Source: Thermodesulfobacteriota bacterium (lineage in GTDB: Bacteria; Desulfobacterota_D; UBA1144; Nemesobacterales; UBA2774). Taken from it: 64,000 bases of DNA. Shown here in pieces: positions 25,480 through 36,297 of the stretch. Where the stretch lies: NCBI GenBank assembly GCA_021604765.1, contig BQJP01000001.1:1-64000 (forward strand). Reading direction: 5' to 3'. The position numbers and the translations under genes are program-made. How positions within the stretch are numbered: the first letter of the stretch is position 1; each line of letters begins with the position of its first letter. Below the pieces are notes generated by a model that saw only the letters and a program-made list of their open reading frames with translations, was not told the origin of the DNA and made no database searches.

Positions 25480-26553
25480 ATGGCTAAAGAACAAACTACT
25501 AACACTGCATTAGAAAACAAAAAATCCGGAGAAAAAGAAAAAACAATAGACCTTGCGATCTCGTCAATAGAGAAGCAGTTTGGTAAAGGGTCTATAATGA
25601 GGCTAGGTTCGGATTCTCCTGTCCCTCAACTCGAAGTTATCTCTTCAGGCTCAATTGGCCTTGATACAGCGCTTGGTGTAGGAGGTTTTCCAAAGGGGCG
25701 TATTATAGAGATTTTCGGACCTGAATCTTCAGGCAAGACCACTCTTGCTCTACATGTGATTGCAGAGACACATAAAAAAGGCGGCATAGCTGCGTTTGTT
25801 GATGCTGAACATGCATTAGATCCGAATTACGCTCAGAAATTAGGTGTAAAGGTTGACGACTTATTAATATCACAACCGGATTTTGGTGAGCAGGCTCTAG
25901 AAATTGTCGATACCCTTGTAAGATCTGGGGCTGTTGATGTTATTGTGCTTGATTCAGTTGCAGCACTAGTTCCTAGAGTTGAAATAGAAGGGGAGATGGG
26001 AGACACCCATGTTGGTCTTCAGGCCAGACTCATGTCTCAGGCACTCAGAAAATTGACAGCTACTGTGGGGAGATCCAAATGTATTGTAATATTTGTGAAT
26101 CAGATCAGGATGAAAATTGGTACTTTGCCTTATATGAATCCTGAAACTACTAGTGGTGGTAATGCACTTAGATTTTACTCATCTGTCAGGATTGATATTC
26201 GCCGGATTGGTTCAGTAAAAGAGGGCGATGTGGTGATGGGGAACAGGGTTAGAGCCAAAGTGGTCAAAAATAAAGTTTCGCCTCCTTTTCGTAATGCAGA
26301 GTTTGACATAGTATTCGGAGAAGGGATATCACAAACTGGCGAAATAATAGATATTGGTACAAAAGCTAATATCGTAGAAAAGAGTGGGACCTGGTATTCT
26401 TATGATGGAGAGAGACTTGGTCAGGGTAGAGAGAACTCTAGAGCTTTCTTAAAAGATAATCCAGACATTCTGGAAAAGTTGAAAAATGAAATATTGGCAC
26501 ACAGCGGTCTAATAAAAGAGAAAGAGGCAAAAGGCGAAACGCCTGCTGAATAA
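25480..26553 (+). CDS. recA: recombinase RecA
   Basis: Central homologous-recombination ATPase, 357 aa. It has Walker [10 protein letters not shown] at 80-88, [22 protein letters not shown], the L2 loop INQIRMKIG-type segment ([20 protein letters not shown]), and the family C-terminus rich in Lys/Glu. It is preceded by TTGGAGGTATT, a strong ribosome site, 12 nt after cinA. No LexA-type box is evident immediately upstream, since the gene seems to be read from the cinA transcript. Confidence 0.98.
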   Translation: MAKEQTTNTALENKKSGEKEKTIDLAISSIEKQFGKGSIMRLGSDSPVPQLEVISSGSIGLDTALGVGGFPKGRIIEIFGPESSGKTTLALHVIAETHKKGGIAAFVDAEHALDPNYAQKLGVKVDDLLISQPDFGEQALEIVDTLVRSGAVDVIVLDSVAALVPRVEIEGEMGDTHVGLQARLMSQALRKLTATVGRSKCIVIFVNQIRMKIGTLPYMNPETTSGGNALRFYSSVRIDIRRIGSVKEGDVVMGNRVRAKVVKNKVSPPFRNAEFDIVFGEGISQTGEIIDIGTKANIVEKSGTWYSYDGERLGQGRENSRAFLKDNPDILEKLKNEILAHSGLIKEKEAKGETPAE

Positions 26554-26790
26554 TTTTCTTCTAGTAGTAAATAATGATTAAGAAGTCTCTAGTTAAAGCC
26601 TGTTTAATCAAGACTATTTGATCATAAACGGTAATTGGGTTAGTAAATCTCCAGAAATTTTTAGACTAAATTCAGGTTTAAATACATAAGGGCTTTAATC
26701 TAAGTCGTTGTCCTCTAAGATTTAAGAGCATAAACCTAAGGAATTATATATACTTTAAATTACATTTGTTTGATACAAATAGAGTGAATC

Positions 26791-27492
26791 ATGAAAATAC
26801 TAGCAATTGAAACATCAACGTATGCCGGGAGCATCGCCGTTTTAGAAAATGAAAGGATATTAGGCGAGTATTATTTTGATATAGGTCCCGCTCATACTGA
26901 AAAATTAGTTCCATCGATAGACTGGCTTCTTTCTGAGTTAGCAATTGATAAGTCTGAACTGAAAGCTGTAGCTGTATCATTAGGACCTGGCTCTTTTACT
27001 TCATTGAGGGTTGGAATTTCAACGGCTAAGGGGATTTGCTACTCCTTGGGAATACCACTCGTTGGCGTTTCTTCGCTCAAAGCATTAGCTATGAATTTGC
27101 CTTTTTCTCCCTACAATATTTGCCCTCTCATAGACGCAAGAAAAGGGGAAGTTTTTGTAGCTCTATTTCGCTCAAATAGAGGGATATTAGAAAGAGTTCT
27201 GGAAGATGTAGTGGTTTCTCCTGAAGAATTAGTAAATTTAATAAAGGATAATACAATTTTTCTAGGTGACGGAGCTTTACTTTACAAGGATTATCTGGAA
27301 GATAATTTAAGTCATGATATAATGTTTAGCCCTGTAAATATAAATTTTCCAAGGGCCTCAAATCTTGTGCTCTCAGAAATTGGAAAATTTAAAGAGGATT
27401 GGGATGATGGTTATCTTTACAATGAGATAATGAATCTCGCTCCTCATTATTTAAGGAAGTCTGAAGCAGAAATATCAAAAGAAGGGAGTTAG
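26791..27492 (+). CDS. tsaB: tRNA threonylcarbamoyladenosine protein TsaB
   Basis: Non-catalytic partner of TsaD in t6A37 synthesis. The 233-aa ASKHA-fold protein has an AIETSTYAGSIAV start, the conserved SLGPGSFTSLRVGISTAKG segment, and VPLIDARKGEVF-like (CPLIDARKGEVFVAL). Length matches the bacterial protein. The upstream 237 nt contain no gene. TGATACAAA near 26771-26779 could serve as an extended -10. A small YdcH-type gene follows 12 nt downstream. Confidence 0.93.
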   Translation: MKILAIETSTYAGSIAVLENERILGEYYFDIGPAHTEKLVPSIDWLLSELAIDKSELKAVAVSLGPGSFTSLRVGISTAKGICYSLGIPLVGVSSLKALAMNLPFSPYNICPLIDARKGEVFVALFRSNRGILERVLEDVVVSPEELVNLIKDNTIFLGDGALLYKDYLEDNLSHDIMFSPVNINFPRASNLVLSEIGKFKEDWDDGYLYNEIMNLAPHYLRKSEAEISKEGS

Positions 27493-27504
27493 AAGGGAGA
27501 TAAG

Positions 27505-27720
27505 ATGAACGAATCAGAAATAATAGAAAAACTGCTCGAAGAAGATGAAAATTTTAAGAAGATCTATTTTGAGCATAGAGAACTTGATGAAGTAATAAGC
27601 AAGCTAGAAGCAAAGGAGAGTTTGACTTTCGATGATGAAGTAGAAGTTAGAAGACTAAAGAAGATTAAACTTTCACTTAAAGATCGACTAGAATCTCGAA
27701 TTCACGAACTGAAAAAATAA
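27505..27720 (+). CDS. YdcH/DUF465-family small coiled-coil protein
   Basis: A 71-aa protein that is nearly all charged and helical (LLEEDENFKKIYFEHRELDEVISKLE, cut here by function), ending VRRLKKIKLSLKDRL. It matches the DUF465/YdcH pattern of a short antiparallel helical hairpin. Function unknown across the family. GGGAG stands 8 nt before the ATG and it follows tsaB closely. Confidence 0.85.
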   Translation: MNESEIIEKLLEEDENFKKIYFEHRELDEVISKLEAKESLTFDDEVEVRRLKKIKLSLKDRLESRIHELKK

Positions 27721-27767
27721 ATAAAACAATTATTGGGCAATACAAACCACACGGGGGTGATTTTAAA

Positions 27768-29474
27768 ATGGCTAGAATGATTGGCGCCGAAATGTTTTTT
27801 GAAACTCTTATCGAAGAAGGAATAGATGTAATATTCGGACTTCCCGGCGGTTACGTGCTAAAAGTGTACGATGTAATGCCCAAATTTGAAGGTAAGATAA
27901 AACACGTTCTTACTAGGCACGAACAAGGTGCTACTCACATGGCTGACGGGTACGCAAGAGCTTCGGGTAAACCGGGTGTTGTTCTTTGCACGTCAGGTCC
28001 TGCTGCTACAAATACAGTTACGGGTATTGCAACAGCGCAAATGGATTCTTCTCCTATCGTTGTATTCACGGGGCAGGTTCCGTTGCCTTATCTCGGAAGT
28101 GATGCTTTTCAGGAAGCAGATCACATAGGTATTACACGTCCTTGTACAAAACATAATTACCTTGTTAGAAAAGCAGCAGATCTTCCAAAAACAATGAAAG
28201 AAGCTTTCTATATTGCAAGTTCTGGTAGACCGAGCCCAGTTCTTGTTGATATGCCAAAAGACGTAATTCTTGAAGAAGATGAGCTTGTTATCCCTGATGA
28301 AATTAACTTGAGGGGATATAAACCTCCAACAAAAGGTGACCCTAAACAAATACAAAAAGCAGTTGATATGATTTTGAAATCTAAACGTCCTATAATATTT
28401 GGTGGTGGCGGATTAATACATGCAGAGGCGACAGAAGAGCTAAAAGAATTTGCTCACAGATTGGAAATACCAGTAACTTCCACGTTAATGGGCTTAGGGG
28501 CTTATCCTAGTAACGATCCTTTATTTGTTCATATGCTTGGTATGCATGGATCTTATGCTGCTAACATGGCGGTACATTCAAGTGATCTTGTAATATCGAT
28601 AGGTGCTAGGTTTGATGACAGGGCTACTGGAGGTAATTTTGAAGAGTTCTCTCCAAATGCCGAAATTATACATATAGACATAGATCCATCAACAATTGAT
28701 AAAAATATTGTAGTTCATTGTCCAATACTTGGAGATGCCAAACTAGTTCTACAGCAACTTCTCGACGCGCTTCCTGAAAAAATTGATAAAGACCGTAAAG
28801 AGTGGCGTGATCAGATAAAAAAATGGGACGATGAACATCCAATGAGCTATAATCAAACTGGAGATAAGATTTTAACTACCTATGCAATAGATACTTTGAG
28901 TAAAATAACTGATGATGACGCAATTATTGTTTCAGACGTAGGCCAGCATCAAATGTGGGTAGCACAGTTTTATAAATTCAATCATCCTAGAACTCATATT
29001 ACCTCGGGGGGACTCGGGACTATGGGTTTTGGTTTTCCGGCAGCTATGGGAGCTAAGTTCGCCTGTCCTGATAAGCAGGTTGTTTGTGTAAGCGGGGACG
29101 GCAGCTTCCAGATGAACATGCAAGAACTTTCCGTTGCAGTTGAGCACAACATGGATCTTACAATAATGCTTCTTAATAATGGTCATCACGGGATGGTTAG
29201 GCAGTGGCAAACTATGTTTTTTGATAGCAATTATTCAGCCTCACGTTTTGGAGTATTGCCTGATTTTGTTAAGCTTGCTGAATCCTTTGGAGCCAAGGGG
29301 CTTAGGGTTGATAAACCTGAGGAGTTAGAATCTACTCTTAAAGAAGGGTTATCTACAAAAGGGGTTGTTCTAATAGAGATCATGGTTGATTGTGAAGAGT
29401 TGGTTTATCCTATGATTGCTCCGGGCGGTGCCATGAGTGATATGATATTAGGCGCTACTCCTGATGTAGCTTAA
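27768..29474 (+). CDS. ilvB: acetolactate synthase, large (catalytic) subunit
   Basis: Makes acetolactate or acetohydroxybutyrate for valine/leucine and isoleucine. The 568-aa TPP enzyme has the catalytic Glu in RHEQGATHMADGYARA, the FAD loop GARFDDRATGG, and the TPP/Mg motif GDGSFQMNMQEL continuing to LLNNGHHG. GGGGGTGA precedes the ATG. It starts the branched-chain cluster followed by the regulatory subunit and ketol-acid reductoisomerase. No leader peptide or attenuator is visible upstream. Confidence 0.97.
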   Translation: MARMIGAEMFFETLIEEGIDVIFGLPGGYVLKVYDVMPKFEGKIKHVLTRHEQGATHMADGYARASGKPGVVLCTSGPAATNTVTGIATAQMDSSPIVVFTGQVPLPYLGSDAFQEADHIGITRPCTKHNYLVRKAADLPKTMKEAFYIASSGRPSPVLVDMPKDVILEEDELVIPDEINLRGYKPPTKGDPKQIQKAVDMILKSKRPIIFGGGGLIHAEATEELKEFAHRLEIPVTSTLMGLGAYPSNDPLFVHMLGMHGSYAANMAVHSSDLVISIGARFDDRATGGNFEEFSPNAEIIHIDIDPSTIDKNIVVHCPILGDAKLVLQQLLDALPEKIDKDRKEWRDQIKKWDDEHPMSYNQTGDKILTTYAIDTLSKITDDDAIIVSDVGQHQMWVAQFYKFNHPRTHITSGGLGTMGFGFPAAMGAKFACPDKQVVCVSGDGSFQMNMQELSVAVEHNMDLTIMLLNNGHHGMVRQWQTMFFDSNYSASRFGVLPDFVKLAESFGAKGLRVDKPEELESTLKEGLSTKGVVLIEIMVDCEELVYPMIAPGGAMSDMILGATPDVA

Positions 29475-29587
29475 TTTGAAGCATTAAGTATAATATTGGG
29501 GTTTTTTAAAGTATTTGGGATCTCGCTTTAATTCCCTTTTAGTAAAACAGTTTATATTAATCGACTAATTCCGGAGGTTCATAATCG

Positions 29588-31109
<1,522 letters not shown>

Positions 31110-31110
<1 letters not shown>

Positions 31111-31784
31111 TGAAGATAAGGCGGGCGCCTGTAGCCTCAGAGGGATTTGTCTACATAGGCATTTTGGCTCTTCTAGCCTGGGCTACTGCTATTGTTGGAC
31201 TCACAGTTTTATCTTTTATCTTAGCGCTTCTTGCAATTCTGAATGTTCTTTTCTTTCGCGATCCGGAGCGCAACATTCCTGATGATAAAAACGCATATTT
31301 GTCCCCCGCAGATGGGGTGATTATCCTTGTTGAGGATTCCTACGAAAAGGACTTCCTAAATTCTAATGAATTAAAAATAAGCATATCGCTTGCAGTGTAT
31401 GACTGTCATATTAATAGAATGCCGGTAACATGCAAAGTTGCGGCAACGAAATACACTTCTGGAAGTTTTCATATTGCGAATATGCCGAGCTGGTTATATC
31501 CGGAGGATATGAAGAAGAAATCTGAAGATAATGAGAGATTGTCTACTCTAATAAAAACTTCTGATGGTAAAGAAATTGTAGTCACACAAATAGCAGGCTT
31601 CTTAGCTCGTAGGATCGTTTCATATGCCAAACCAGATATGGAATTTAAAAGTGGTGAAAGATTTGGTATGATTAAATTTGGTTCCAGGGTAGATTTGTAC
31701 CTACCTGAGGAATCTTTGCTAGAGGTTAAAGTAGGACAAAGAGTCTGGGCTGGTGAAACCATACTGGCTAGGATGGGGGATTAG
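31110..31784 (+). CDS. psd: phosphatidylserine decarboxylase proenzyme
   Basis: Forms phosphatidylethanolamine from phosphatidylserine. This 224-aa short form has SPADGV with Asp68, His100 in DCHINR, and the self-cleavage site Gly191-Ser192 in KFGSRVDLYLP, where Ser becomes the pyruvoyl group. N-terminal membrane helices span about 14-48. It overlaps the ilvC stop by 1 nt, and pssA begins directly after its stop, so substrate-producing and substrate-consuming enzymes are adjacent. Confidence 0.94.
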
Positions 31785-32600
31785 ATGAGAGAAAAAAGAA
31801 AAAAGTCCAAACGACAAAGAGTAATACCAGTACTGCCAAACCTGTTTACAACTGGCAACCTATTTTGCGGGCTTTTGTCAATTATGACCTCAATTGAGGT
31901 TATAGTTGCTGTTTCCACAGGAGGTGCATCCGAAGAGTGGGTTTTTAGAAGGTTTTGGTGGGCAGGGGCTTTTATTGTAATATCAGCCTTTTTGGATATG
32001 ATGGATGGCAAACTTGCCAGATTCTTCAACCATGAAAGTAAATTTGGCCTATCTTATGATTCCTTGTCTGACCTTGTCTCATTCGGTGTAGCCCCAGCTG
32101 TGCTTATATATTCTTGGGTACTCATGGGATCAGGGAAAATCGGCTTGATGGCAGTATTGTTTTATGTTGTGTGCACAGCACTTAGGCTTGCAAGGTTCAA
32201 TGTGCAGTCTGGAAATGAAGAGAAACTCAGTTTTACAGGGCTTCCAAGTCCCGCAGCCGCGGGATTGATGATCGCGCCTGTTATGTTACTAACAGCTCTT
32301 AATATTATTCCTGATTCTAGAGTAGTGTGGTTTTTTCTTATAGCCGCACCAGTAATAGGTCTCTTAATGGTTAGCAATGTTAGATATAGCAAAAGACCTT
32401 ATTTTAATATTGGCGGACCTTTCAATGCACTCGTAGTCGCAGCAATAATCATAGCCGCTATTATTACACACCCTGAGATAATGTTTATTTTTATAGTTTA
32501 CTTATATGCTGTTATCGGTCTGGCATTACATGCTATAAAACAGCTAAAAGGCAAGCCTAAGCTTGGTGATGAAGTAGAAACACCGGAGAGCGGTTCTTAA
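31785..32600 (+). CDS. pssA: CDP-diacylglycerol-serine O-phosphatidyltransferase
   Basis: Transfers a phosphatidyl group to serine in the membrane. The CDP-alcohol phosphotransferase signature is complete: Asp74-Gly75-x2-Ala78-Arg79-x8-Gly88-x3-Asp92-x3-Asp96. The 271-aa protein has a basic N-terminus and about seven hydrophobic segments, as usual for the B. subtilis-type enzyme. It starts immediately at the psd stop. The combination ilvBNC-psd-pssA is typical of several former deltaproteobacterial lineages. Confidence 0.94.
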   Translation: MREKRKKSKRQRVIPVLPNLFTTGNLFCGLLSIMTSIEVIVAVSTGGASEEWVFRRFWWAGAFIVISAFLDMMDGKLARFFNHESKFGLSYDSLSDLVSFGVAPAVLIYSWVLMGSGKIGLMAVLFYVVCTALRLARFNVQSGNEEKLSFTGLPSPAAAGLMIAPVMLLTALNIIPDSRVVWFFLIAAPVIGLLMVSNVRYSKRPYFNIGGPFNALVVAAIIIAAIITHPEIMFIFIVYLYAVIGLALHAIKQLKGKPKLGDEVETPESGS

Positions 32601-32764
32601 AATAGTAGTGGTGTTCTGAAAACTCCCGGATATATTATTATGTGTAATCTTATTTGGTCTCGGTCAACTTAAACTTTTATCGGTACTACGCCTAATAAAT
32701 TTACTAAAACTGAGTTGTGATTAGTTACATATAGATTATAAAAATCATCACTAAAGGTAGACAT

Positions 32765-35623
32765 ATGAAATTTGAGAATATATCAAATCAATTATCAGGA
32801 ATATACAAAAAAAACAAATCATTAGCTAAATTAATCTCGTTTTCTTCAATGTTTTTAATCTTAGGTATACTGATTGTTTCTTGTAACCAAGGAGAGAAAT
32901 CAATGGATAGTCAGAATGTAGAAACGTCAAATACAAGCAAAGCTCCTTTATTAGCAGAGTCTGAGGGTGTAACTAAATATCAGCTTGATAATGGCTTAAC
33001 GGTTATTCTAGAGGAAAACCATTCTTCGCCTGTTGTAGCGGTAAATGTTTGGGTTAAGACTGGAAGTGCATGTGAAGTCGAAGGGGAATACGGACTTGCT
33101 CATGTTCATGAGCACATGTTGTTTAAGGGGACTGAAAAAAGAAAAGTTGGTGAGATTGCTAGAGTTATAGAAAGCAGTGGGGGAGATATAAATGCTTTTA
33201 CTTCTTTTGATGAAACTGTCTATTATGTAGTAATTGCAAGTAGATTCCTGGACACGGCACTTGATGTGCTAGCTGATGCAATGCAAAACTCTACTTTCGA
33301 TCCTGATGAGCTTAATAAGGAACTTGAAGTTGTTGTCGAGGAAATAAGGCGATCCGAAGATTCACCATCTCGAAATCTTAACGAAAAAATGTTTTCAACT
33401 ACGTTTACTGAACATCCATATGGACGACCTGTAATAGGCTCTGAAGAGAGCGTCAGAAGTTTTACCCGAGAGGGTATTACTAACTTTTACAAAAAATGGT
33501 ATTCACCGAATAATATGGTGCTTGTTGTAGTGGGAGACTTTGATGCTGCCGAAGTTATGCCGAAGATAGAAGAGCTTTATGGAAAACACCCTTCGAGCGA
33601 ACTTCCAGAATGTGTAATAAACGAAGAGCCTGAACAAGAGGGTATGAGAACATATGTTTTAGATAAACCCCTTCAGGAAGGCTACTTTTCTCTTGCTTAT
33701 CATGTGCCCAATGCTAAACACGAAGATACTCCAGTTATGGATGTTTTGTCGAATATTTTAGGTGGTGGAGAGAGTTCAAGGCTATTCAGAAATATTAAAG
33801 AGGACAAAGGATTAGTTAACAGCATATATGCTTATGCTTTTACACCCAAATATGAGGGGCTATTTGCAGTAGGTGGGAGTATTGATCCTGCTAGTTCAAA
33901 AGAAGCTATATCAGAGATAATAAAAGAAATAAATCTTCTCAAGTATGAGCCTGTCAGTGATGACGAATTACAAAGGGTTAAGGTAAATCTTGAGAGTGAC
34001 GCATTATATACAAAAGAGACTATGCAGGGCCAAGCTCAGAAGCTTGGTTTTTTTGAAGTAGAAACAGATGACTTCAGATATGAGCAGGAGTATTTGGACC
34101 GAGTTTCTAAGGTAACAAAAGAAGATATTATGCTTGCTGCCCAGACATATTTCTCAGATGATAATTTAACTGCAGGATTTTTGCTTCCCTCAGATCGAAT
34201 TACAATTAGTCAGAAAGAAATTAAAGATATAGCACACAAGGCCTCTAAGGAAGTTAATGATAATAATGCAGGAAATGGCGAAGTCCTAATTGAAGAAGAT
34301 ACAATGGCAAAATCTGATGTGCCACCGGCGGACTCTTCTGATATAACACGAAACCCCAGCGAGCCGCAAGCTGCAACTATTGGCGATGTTAATAAATATG
34401 TCTTGGAAAATGGCATCACTGTTTTAATAAAGAGAAATGATTCTGTGCCTTTATTTGCCGCTAGAGCAGCATTTTTAGGTGGTGTTAGATATGAAGATGA
34501 GGCTAACAACGGAGTTTCCAATTATGTGTCTCGCATGCTTACAAGAGGAACAGAGAACAGAAGCGCACTTCAAATAGCTCAAGAGATTGAATCCATAGCT
34601 GGAGAGATTGATGGTTATTCCGGAAGAAACAGCTTTGGTGTTACCGTTGAGTCCCTTAGTAAAAACTTTGTCCCTGCGATGGATATATTTGCGGATGTTA
34701 TTCTCAACCCGAGCTTTGCCCCTGAAGAAGTAGAGCGTGCCAGGAGAGAGATACTCGCGGATATAAATCGGCAAGGAGACAACCTTTTAAGGACTACCGT
34801 GAATCTTTTTCTTGAGACCCTTTACACTGAACATCCATATAGGCTTAATCCACTAGGGACAGTTGAGAATGTAAATGGGTTAGATAGTAAGGGGTTGAGT
34901 GAATTCTACAAAAAATATGCTCGCCCGGAAAACATGGTTATAACGGTTGTAGGGAATGTAAACGAAGAAGAAGTTCTCAATGTTATAAAAATGGATTTTG
35001 GTGGAATGAAAAAAAGTGGTATGCCAGATCCTGATATTAGAGCAGATGCGCCTCCTTCGGAAATTAGAGAAAAAATTGAGAAAAAACAGGATAAAGCCCA
35101 GACTCATATACTTCTTGGATTTCAGGGTCCAACACTTATGGGTGAAGACCATTATTCAATAGAAGTGCTCAATACTATAATGTCTGGTATGGGTGGGAGG
35201 TTGTTTAGTGAACTGAGAGATAAGAAGAGCCTTGCCTACACTGTGACCTCTTTCTATACACCTGGTCTAGAGCCCGGGTTCTTAGGGGTTTATATAGGAA
35301 CAGCGCCTCAGAAAGAAGAAGAGGCGATACAAGGCATGAAAGAGCAGCTAGAGTTATTAATTAAAGAAGGTGTTACTCATGAAGAAATCTCACGCGCGCA
35401 AAACTACCTCGTAGGCAATTTTGAGATAGGTCTTCAGCAAAACTCAGCCCAGGCGGCTAAGATTACATTTGACGAGCTATACGGCATAGGATGGGAAGAA
35501 TACAACTCATACCCCGAAAAAATCTATGGAGTTACGAAACAAGATGTATTAGACGTAGCCCATAAATATATTGACCTTGATAAATATACTCTTGTGATAG
35601 TAAAGCCTGAAGATGAGTCCTAA
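32765..35623 (+). CDS. lipoprotein M16 zinc peptidase with two tandem M16 units
   Basis: A 952-aa exported protease. The first 40 residues are a long n-region, a helix and a lipobox ending in Cys40 (LIVSC), indicating lipidation. The first M16 unit (about 68-500) is catalytic: His113-x2-Glu116-His117 (HVHEH) with the third ligand Glu near 192. An acidic linker (about 505-545) leads to the second unit (about 550-950). There, the zinc motif is replaced (NNGVSNY), but the Arg/Tyr closing segment near the C-terminus is kept. This matches the paired active/inactive halves of pitrilysin-like periplasmic peptidases, here on a single chain. Target peptides are unknown. Confidence 0.9.
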   Translation: MKFENISNQLSGIYKKNKSLAKLISFSSMFLILGILIVSCNQGEKSMDSQNVETSNTSKAPLLAESEGVTKYQLDNGLTVILEENHSSPVVAVNVWVKTGSACEVEGEYGLAHVHEHMLFKGTEKRKVGEIARVIESSGGDINAFTSFDETVYYVVIASRFLDTALDVLADAMQNSTFDPDELNKELEVVVEEIRRSEDSPSRNLNEKMFSTTFTEHPYGRPVIGSEESVRSFTREGITNFYKKWYSPNNMVLVVVGDFDAAEVMPKIEELYGKHPSSELPECVINEEPEQEGMRTYVLDKPLQEGYFSLAYHVPNAKHEDTPVMDVLSNILGGGESSRLFRNIKEDKGLVNSIYAYAFTPKYEGLFAVGGSIDPASSKEAISEIIKEINLLKYEPVSDDELQRVKVNLESDALYTKETMQGQAQKLGFFEVETDDFRYEQEYLDRVSKVTKEDIMLAAQTYFSDDNLTAGFLLPSDRITISQKEIKDIAHKASKEVNDNNAGNGEVLIEEDTMAKSDVPPADSSDITRNPSEPQAATIGDVNKYVLENGITVLIKRNDSVPLFAARAAFLGGVRYEDEANNGVSNYVSRMLTRGTENRSALQIAQEIESIAGEIDGYSGRNSFGVTVESLSKNFVPAMDIFADVILNPSFAPEEVERARREILADINRQGDNLLRTTVNLFLETLYTEHPYRLNPLGTVENVNGLDSKGLSEFYKKYARPENMVITVVGNVNEEEVLNVIKMDFGGMKKSGMPDPDIRADAPPSEIREKIEKKQDKAQTHILLGFQGPTLMGEDHYSIEVLNTIMSGMGGRLFSELRDKKSLAYTVTSFYTPGLEPGFLGVYIGTAPQKEEEAIQGMKEQLELLIKEGVTHEEISRAQNYLVGNFEIGLQQNSAQAAKITFDELYGIGWEEYNSYPEKIYGVTKQDVLDVAHKYIDLDKYTLVIVKPEDES

Positions 35624-35714
35624 TTAGTTCCGGTTTATATCTTTAATGAACAATACTGTCAGTTGAGAACAAATTTAGGATTTGCTCTGAAATGGAATTT
35701 CCCTATATCTACTC

Positions 35715-35744
35715 TTGAATTTTTTTGTGGAGTTATAGTATAAT
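35715..35744 (+). promoter_or_regulatory. promoter of the candidate structured RNA
   Basis: TTGAAT, 18 nt, and a consensus TATAAT. The predicted start, about 7 nt after the -10, falls right at the 5' flank of a strong long-range stem. Confidence 0.65.
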
Positions 35745-35750
35745 GAAAAG

Positions 35751-35860
35751 TTAAGGAGCCCGGGGGGTCAAATCTTACCCATACAATCTCATTAAAGGAG
35801 GGTTTCTTTTAATAGAGAGGGTTTGATTTAAGAGATATGGAGAGACCCCCGGACCCAATT
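35751..35860 (+). ncRNA. candidate structured noncoding RNA
   Basis: About 110 nt with no credible reading frame, directly after a consensus promoter. The closing stem pairs CCGGGGGGTC (35760-35769) with GACCCCCGG (35844-35852), with one bulge. Inside it, TCAAATC can pair with GGTTTGA. The apex is a hairpin of ATTAAAG and CTTTTAAT around GAGGGTTT, extended by TCTC/GAGA pairs. The result is a rod with an asymmetric internal loop. The G/C-rich arms stand out strongly against AT-rich surroundings. I saw no SRP RNA tetraloop core, and it is shorter than most 6S RNAs, so the class is open. A U-rich region begins about 25 nt further on. Confidence 0.6.
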
Positions 35861-36005
35861 CTATATGTCTTAATATCCAATTATTTTTCTTTACCTTTTA
35901 AGTATAGCGGAATATTTCTGACTTTCAGAATTATTTTCATTCCAGAATTAAATTATAATATTCTCTTATCCAAGAAATGCTTATTGCCATAAAATCGTAA
36001 CCTTA

Positions 36006-36033
36006 TTGATTTTAACTACAGGCTAATTATAAT
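36006..36033 (+). promoter_or_regulatory. promoter of the tRNA-Lys/tRNA-Leu pair
   Basis: TTGATT, 16 nt, TATAAT, ending 24 nt before the tRNA-Lys 5' end. Confidence 0.6.
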
Positions 36034-36057
36034 AATCCATCCTTTGCTGAATTTAAC

Positions 36058-36134
36058 GGGCTGTTAGCTCAGCTAGGTAGAGCAGATGACTCTTAATCAT
36101 CGGGCCGGGGGTTCGATTCCCTCACAGCCCACCA
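36058..36134 (+). tRNA. tRNA-Lys (CTT)
   Basis: Complete cloverleaf: acceptor GGGCTGT/ACAGCCC, anticodon stem GATGA/TCATC with loop CTCTTAA (anticodon CTT), T arm GGTTCGATTCC. The CCA end is encoded. Confidence 0.97.
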
Positions 36135-36141
36135 AAACAGT

Positions 36142-36226
36142 GCGAGAGTGGCGGAACTGGCAGACGCGCTGGATTTAGGATCCAGTACCGCAAGGTGTGG
36201 GGGTTCGACTCCCCCCTCTCGCACCA
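36142..36226 (+). tRNA. tRNA-Leu (TAG)
   Basis: Class II tRNA with a variable arm: acceptor GCGAGAG/CTCTCGC, anticodon stem CTGGA/TCCAG with loop TTTAGGA (anticodon TAG). CCA is encoded. It is 7 nt after tRNA-Lys, so both are probably on one transcript. Confidence 0.97.
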
Positions 36227-36285
36227 CTTTTTTTAGATTATTTTTCGACCTGTTGAGATTAATCCAAAGTCCTATTTATTCCATA

Positions 36286-36291
36286 TATAAT
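36286..36291 (+). promoter_or_regulatory. -10 hexamer of the mutarotase gene
   Basis: TATAAT ends 6 nt before the ATG of the mutarotase gene, with no ribosome site between. No clear -35 is seen at 16-18 nt. It suggests a leaderless message, although read-through from the tRNAs is also possible. Confidence 0.4.
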
Positions 36292-36297
36292 AAAGAT

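Noticed and set aside
26554-26790. Possible gene or RNA in the recA-tsaB gap
   Set aside because: Only AT-rich sequence with frequent stops and no stable hairpin; a possible extended -10 near its right end is the only signal.
35751-35860. The structured RNA as SRP RNA, 6S RNA or a riboswitch
   Set aside because: No SRP tetraloop core is visible, it is shorter than typical 6S RNA, and no protein gene follows that it could control in cis; the class is left open.
36148-36297. N-terminal extension of the mutarotase frame, beginning MAELADALD
   Set aside because: It is a translation of the tRNA-Leu gene, a well-known annotation artefact; the true ATG lies at 36298 beyond the tRNA.
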